24,920 nt of DNA from a virus, in the IMG/VR virus record IMGVR_UViG_3300044301_004528, positions 1 to 24,920 of that record; one strand, written 5' to 3'. The position numbers and the translations under genes were made by a program. This document shows positions 22,490-24,920 of this stretch, piece after piece. The stretch's first letter is position 1, and each line of letters opens with the position of its first letter. A model generated the notes under the pieces. That model was given only the letters and a program-made list of their open reading frames with translations, did no database searches and had not been told where the DNA came from.

Positions 22490-22877
22490 TGGGAGAGAGT
22501 ATAGCTGGAATCCCTCGGCTAGCGAGGCAAAGGCGTCTAGCAGATCATCTCTACACAAAAAAGCAAAAGAACTTCTTGACAAACTGTTTCCGTATGATAG
22601 AATATTAGAAGAGGTTTCACTACCCGGAAGCAAAACAGAAAGAAGGCGTAGCACATTAAGGGCTGATCTTTTTATACCAAACAGAAATTTAATTGTTGAA
22701 GTACATGGCGAACAGCATTACAAGTTTAACAAATTCTTCTACAAAGATAAGTTGTCATTTTATAGAGCCAAAGCAAGGGACTCAGAAAAAAAAGAGTGGT
22801 GCGAGCTTAACGATATACGCTTAATAGAATTTAATTACAATGAGGATATAGATGAGTGGCGAAGAAAGATTAAATGA
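22470..22877 (+). CDS. PD-(D/E)XK-like (Vsr/DUF559-type) endonuclease
   Basis: A 135-residue protein from GTG 22470 with AAGGA at 22456-22460; I see no other start. ADLFIPNRNLIVEVHGEQHY (65-84) matches the catalytic core of small Vsr/DUF559-type nucleases, D-x10-E-V-(D/H)-G-x-x-H: Asp66, Glu77, His79 and His83. RDSEKKEWCELNDIRLIEF (103-121) is the following helix-strand pair. Such stand-alone nucleases in phages act as homing endonucleases or in DNA repair; which applies here is unknown. It overlaps both neighbours and so does not interrupt a gene. Confidence 0.7.
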   Translation: MNIKGLDGREYSWNPSASEAKASSRSSLHKKAKELLDKLFPYDRILEEVSLPGSKTERRRSTLRADLFIPNRNLIVEVHGEQHYKFNKFFYKDKLSFYRAKARDSEKKEWCELNDIRLIEFNYNEDIDEWRRKIK

Positions 22878-23313
22878 ATTCATAAATGCCGTAGAAGATT
22901 GGAAATCGTCCAAGAGTATCGCTACAGTAAAAGAAAACGAAGAGATAGAAATAATACTCAACCTTAAAACCGAAGACATAAAATCTCTGTCATCGGAGGT
23001 TCAGGCTTCATATGCATATGAACTATACGCTTATTCGGAGTACATAGAAACGCAGAAAGCTAAAGAAAGTATCATTTTAGAATGGGCAGATTCCAGTATT
23101 TGGTATATAATATCTACAGTGATGAATAACTATGGATCACAATATACCAAGTGGCAAGAGAAATATTATTCTGCGATAAGAGAAAACCCTCTAGCATCTG
23201 AAATATTGAAGGTGAAAAATCACGCTGAGGCTAGGGTTAAAATATTGAGCGGCAAAGCCGACAGAGTACAGAGTATGGCAAACATTTTAACAAACCTATC
23301 TAGAAGGAGATAA
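22852..23313 (+). CDS. Hypothetical helical protein, possible UvsY-like mediator
   Basis: A 153-residue, almost entirely helical acidic/basic protein ending LTNLSRRR. The order of features (N-terminal LSSEVQASYAYELYAYSEYIE, a central lysine-containing segment, then a C-terminal helix with repeated small and charged residues) recalls the recombination mediator UvsY, which loads UvsX on ssDNA. I cannot confirm homology from sequence alone. Its place between the nuclease and the helicase supports a replication or recombination role. Confidence 0.45.
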   Translation: MSGEERLNEFINAVEDWKSSKSIATVKENEEIEIILNLKTEDIKSLSSEVQASYAYELYAYSEYIETQKAKESIILEWADSSIWYIISTVMNNYGSQYTKWQEKYYSAIRENPLASEILKVKNHAEARVKILSGKADRVQSMANILTNLSRRR

Positions 23314-23315
23314 GT

Positions 23316-23741
23316 GTGGACAGACTTGAAGAAGCCAAGAAACTATTAAAAAACGCTATCGCCACAAACGATGCTGAATTGATATCCTTAGCAAATAACC
23401 TGCTAGAGCAGGAGAGTAAGCCCCCAGTAGAAGAAAAGAAAACACCTCCCACTAACAACAAGAACGAATCTGAGTTTCTTTCCCCCATCATTGGAGGGGA
23501 CGCTATTGAAACTAGAAAAGGCGGCGTACCTGTAAATGAAGTTAAGAACAGATCAAATGAGTTTGTTGATGACGGTAAGGACGCCAGAGACATTACAACA
23601 CCAGACTTTCAGCCAACTGAAAGACGAAGGGCGACAGTAAAATACGTGGATCAACACTGTCAGAGATGTAATAAAGACTTTTCCGTACACCCAACCCACG
23701 CAAGAGAATTTTATACGTGTGACAAATGTCTAGCAAAATAA
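23316..23741 (+). CDS. Zinc-ribbon protein with disordered N-terminal half
   Basis: A 141-residue protein from GTG 23316, placed by AAGGAG at 23304-23309. The first third is helical (EEAKKLLKNAIATNDAELI), then a Pro/Glu/Lys/Asn-rich linker (about 35-90), then a C-terminal zinc ribbon with CQRC and CDKC (Cys114, Cys117, Cys135, Cys138) around HPTHAREF. It overlaps the helicase gene by 16 bases, hinting at a helicase partner or loader-like role (inference only). No family recognised. Confidence 0.65.
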   Translation: MDRLEEAKKLLKNAIATNDAELISLANNLLEQESKPPVEEKKTPPTNNKNESEFLSPIIGGDAIETRKGGVPVNEVKNRSNEFVDDGKDARDITTPDFQPTERRRATVKYVDQHCQRCNKDFSVHPTHAREFYTCDKCLAK

Positions 23742-24920
23742 CAACAAAAAAACTTGAAGATATGGCGGCTGAGAGAGCTGTCATAGCGGCTCTTTGTCAG
23801 TATGGCCTCGACGCTTATCTAGAGATAGATTTTATTCAGTCGGATCATTTTACCAATGAGATGAATCAGCTTATCTTTAGCTGTGTACAAAAGTCAATAT
23901 TTGACACGTCTAAGGTTGAGCTTTCATCAATATTGTCTGCCGGAAACGATCTTGGTATTTACGATCAGATTAATACCAAAGATGAGATAGGGTTCATTAG
24001 ATCCCTATTTAACTTCCCAATACTTAAAGATAACATAGGCATCCACGCCTCTAAGCTAGCAAAGCTTAAGCTAGCAAGAGATCTCAAGAAAACACTTAAG
24101 GCTTGCGAAAAACATCTAGACTCACTCACCGGTGATGAGGACATTATAGATGTAATATCCAAGGTGGAAGAACCAATACTGGATGCGACTGGCGATATCT
24201 ATAAAGGTTCCAGTAAGCAGACCGAACTGATTGGTGAAGATCTTGACGAGTATGTACAGTACCTTATAGATAACCCATCGGACTTTGCTGGCATCCCCAG
24301 CGGGTTTCCAAGATTTGATGTAGCTATTGGCGGCGGACTAAGAAGGAAGTGTGTTGACTTGGTTGCCGCACGACCAAAGGTTGGTAAGTCCATGTTTGGA
24401 GACGCTGTCGCCATGCATGTGAGCGGAGAGCTAAATATTCCCGTATTGGTTTTGGACACGGAGATGTCCAAAAAAGACCACCACAACCGTATGCTCGCGT
24501 GCCTTTCTGGTGTAGAAATAAACAAGATCACCACGGGTAGGTTTGCTGAGAGCGAAATAGACAAAGAAAAAGTCTTGGCAGCTAGTGATAAACTAAAGAA
24601 AATACCCTATCACTATATTAGTATTGCGGGAGAATCCTTTGAAAACATACTAAGCCAAATGCGTAAATGGATATATCAGCACGTAGGCTTTGACGACAAT
24701 GGACAAACAAAAGATTGTTTAATTGTATATGACTATCTTAAACTTATGGGTTCTGAGGGAATTAGTTCTTCAATGCAAGAATATCAGGTTCTTGGGTTTC
24801 AGATTACAAAGCTTCACAATTTTATGGTTAAATACGATGTTCCATGCTTGGCGTTTGTGCAGCTAAATAGAGACGGTATCACAAGAGAAACGACAGACGT
24901 TGTTTCTGGATCTGACATCT
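23726..24920 (+). CDS. DnaB-type replicative helicase (3' truncated by the window)
   Basis: 398 residues are visible from ATG 23726; the stop lies beyond the window. The N-terminal domain (about 10-130) has EDMAAERAVIAAL and SDHFTNEMNQLIFSC, matching the DnaB N-terminal helical domain. The RecA-fold domain has Walker A ARPKVGKS (215-222), motif 1a LDTEMSKKDHHNRM (243-256), Walker B LIVYDYLKL (332-340, Asp336) and the FVQLNR motif (377-382). It unwinds the fork 5'-3' as a hexamer and would recruit primase. Linker residues between the domains are longer than in Escherichia coli DnaB. With UvsX it forms the replication core of the virus. Confidence 0.9.
   Translation, partial: MSSKITTKKLEDMAAERAVIAALCQYGLDAYLEIDFIQSDHFTNEMNQLIFSCVQKSIFDTSKVELSSILSAGNDLGIYDQINTKDEIGFIRSLFNFPILKDNIGIHASKLAKLKLARDLKKTLKACEKHLDSLTGDEDIIDVISKVEEPILDATGDIYKGSSKQTELIGEDLDEYVQYLIDNPSDFAGIPSGFPRFDVAIGGGLRRKCVDLVAARPKVGKSMFGDAVAMHVSGELNIPVLVLDTEMSKKDHHNRMLACLSGVEINKITTGRFAESEIDKEKVLAASDKLKKIPYHYISIAGESFENILSQMRKWIYQHVGFDDNGQTKDCLIVYDYLKLMGSEGISSSMQEYQVLGFQITKLHNFMVKYDVPCLAFVQLNRDGITRETTDVVSGSDI

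Noticed and set aside
1-24920. CRISPR arrays, tRNA genes and insertion sequences
   Set aside because: I looked for regular direct repeats with spacers, cloverleaf-like sequences with CCA-type ends and transposase genes with terminal inverted repeats, and found none by eye.

Overview
The window looks like part of the genome of a large tailed double-stranded DNA virus, or a long prophage-like segment of one. About 45 genes are packed head to tail on the + strand. Most junctions overlap by a few bases (ATGA, TAATG), and I saw no convincing gene on the - strand and no tRNA or rRNA. The viral reading rests on a UvsX/RecA-type recombinase, a DnaB-type replicative helicase, a PhoH ATPase, a small sigma-like factor, dUTPase, a monomeric class II ribonucleotide reductase, and two probable virion proteins. 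The host is not shown directly. DUF1501 proteins with twin-arginine signals are most typical of Planctomycetota, Verrucomicrobiota and relatives, so a host in that area is a reasonable inference.

Layout. (1) 1-3371: three DUF1501 genes, the first cut by the window edge, with a proline-rich secreted protein between the second and third. (2) 3368-6482: two small genes, then three different glycosyltransferase-like genes. (3) 6472-8765: a papain-like (C1) peptidase followed by four small membrane proteins, one of them holin-like. (4) 8767-10892: a clean TTGACT/TATAAT promoter leading into four unknown genes and a sigma-like factor. (5) 10893-11730: a probable abundant virion protein as its own unit, with an ideal ribosome binding site and a perfect 13-bp terminator hairpin. 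(6) 11754-16963: two small genes, class II ribonucleotide reductase, dUTPase, a tail-tube-like protein and PhoH. (7) 16973-20241: a second TTGACT/TATAAT promoter leading into an FmdB-type zinc ribbon, small unknowns and the recombinase. (8) 20234-24920: small genes, a short nucleotide-sugar dehydrogenase, a zinc-ribbon protein, a eukaryotic-type phosphomannomutase, a PD-(D/E)XK-like nuclease, a possible recombination mediator, and the helicase running off the end.

How the genes may work together. Regions 6-8 supply nucleotides, recombination and replication. The phosphomannomutase and sugar dehydrogenase could supply activated mannose- or uronate-type sugars to the glycosyltransferases in region 2. 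Regions 1-3 are dominated by exported, membrane or sugar-active products and look like a module acting on the cell surface or virion surface, with peptidase and holin-like genes that could serve lysis. The most unusual content is the set of three tandem, Tat-exported DUF1501 enzymes embedded in a viral gene array. Four small genes (3368, 20234, 21492, 21610) are supported by ribosome binding sites and stop/start overlaps and would be missed by a length cut-off.
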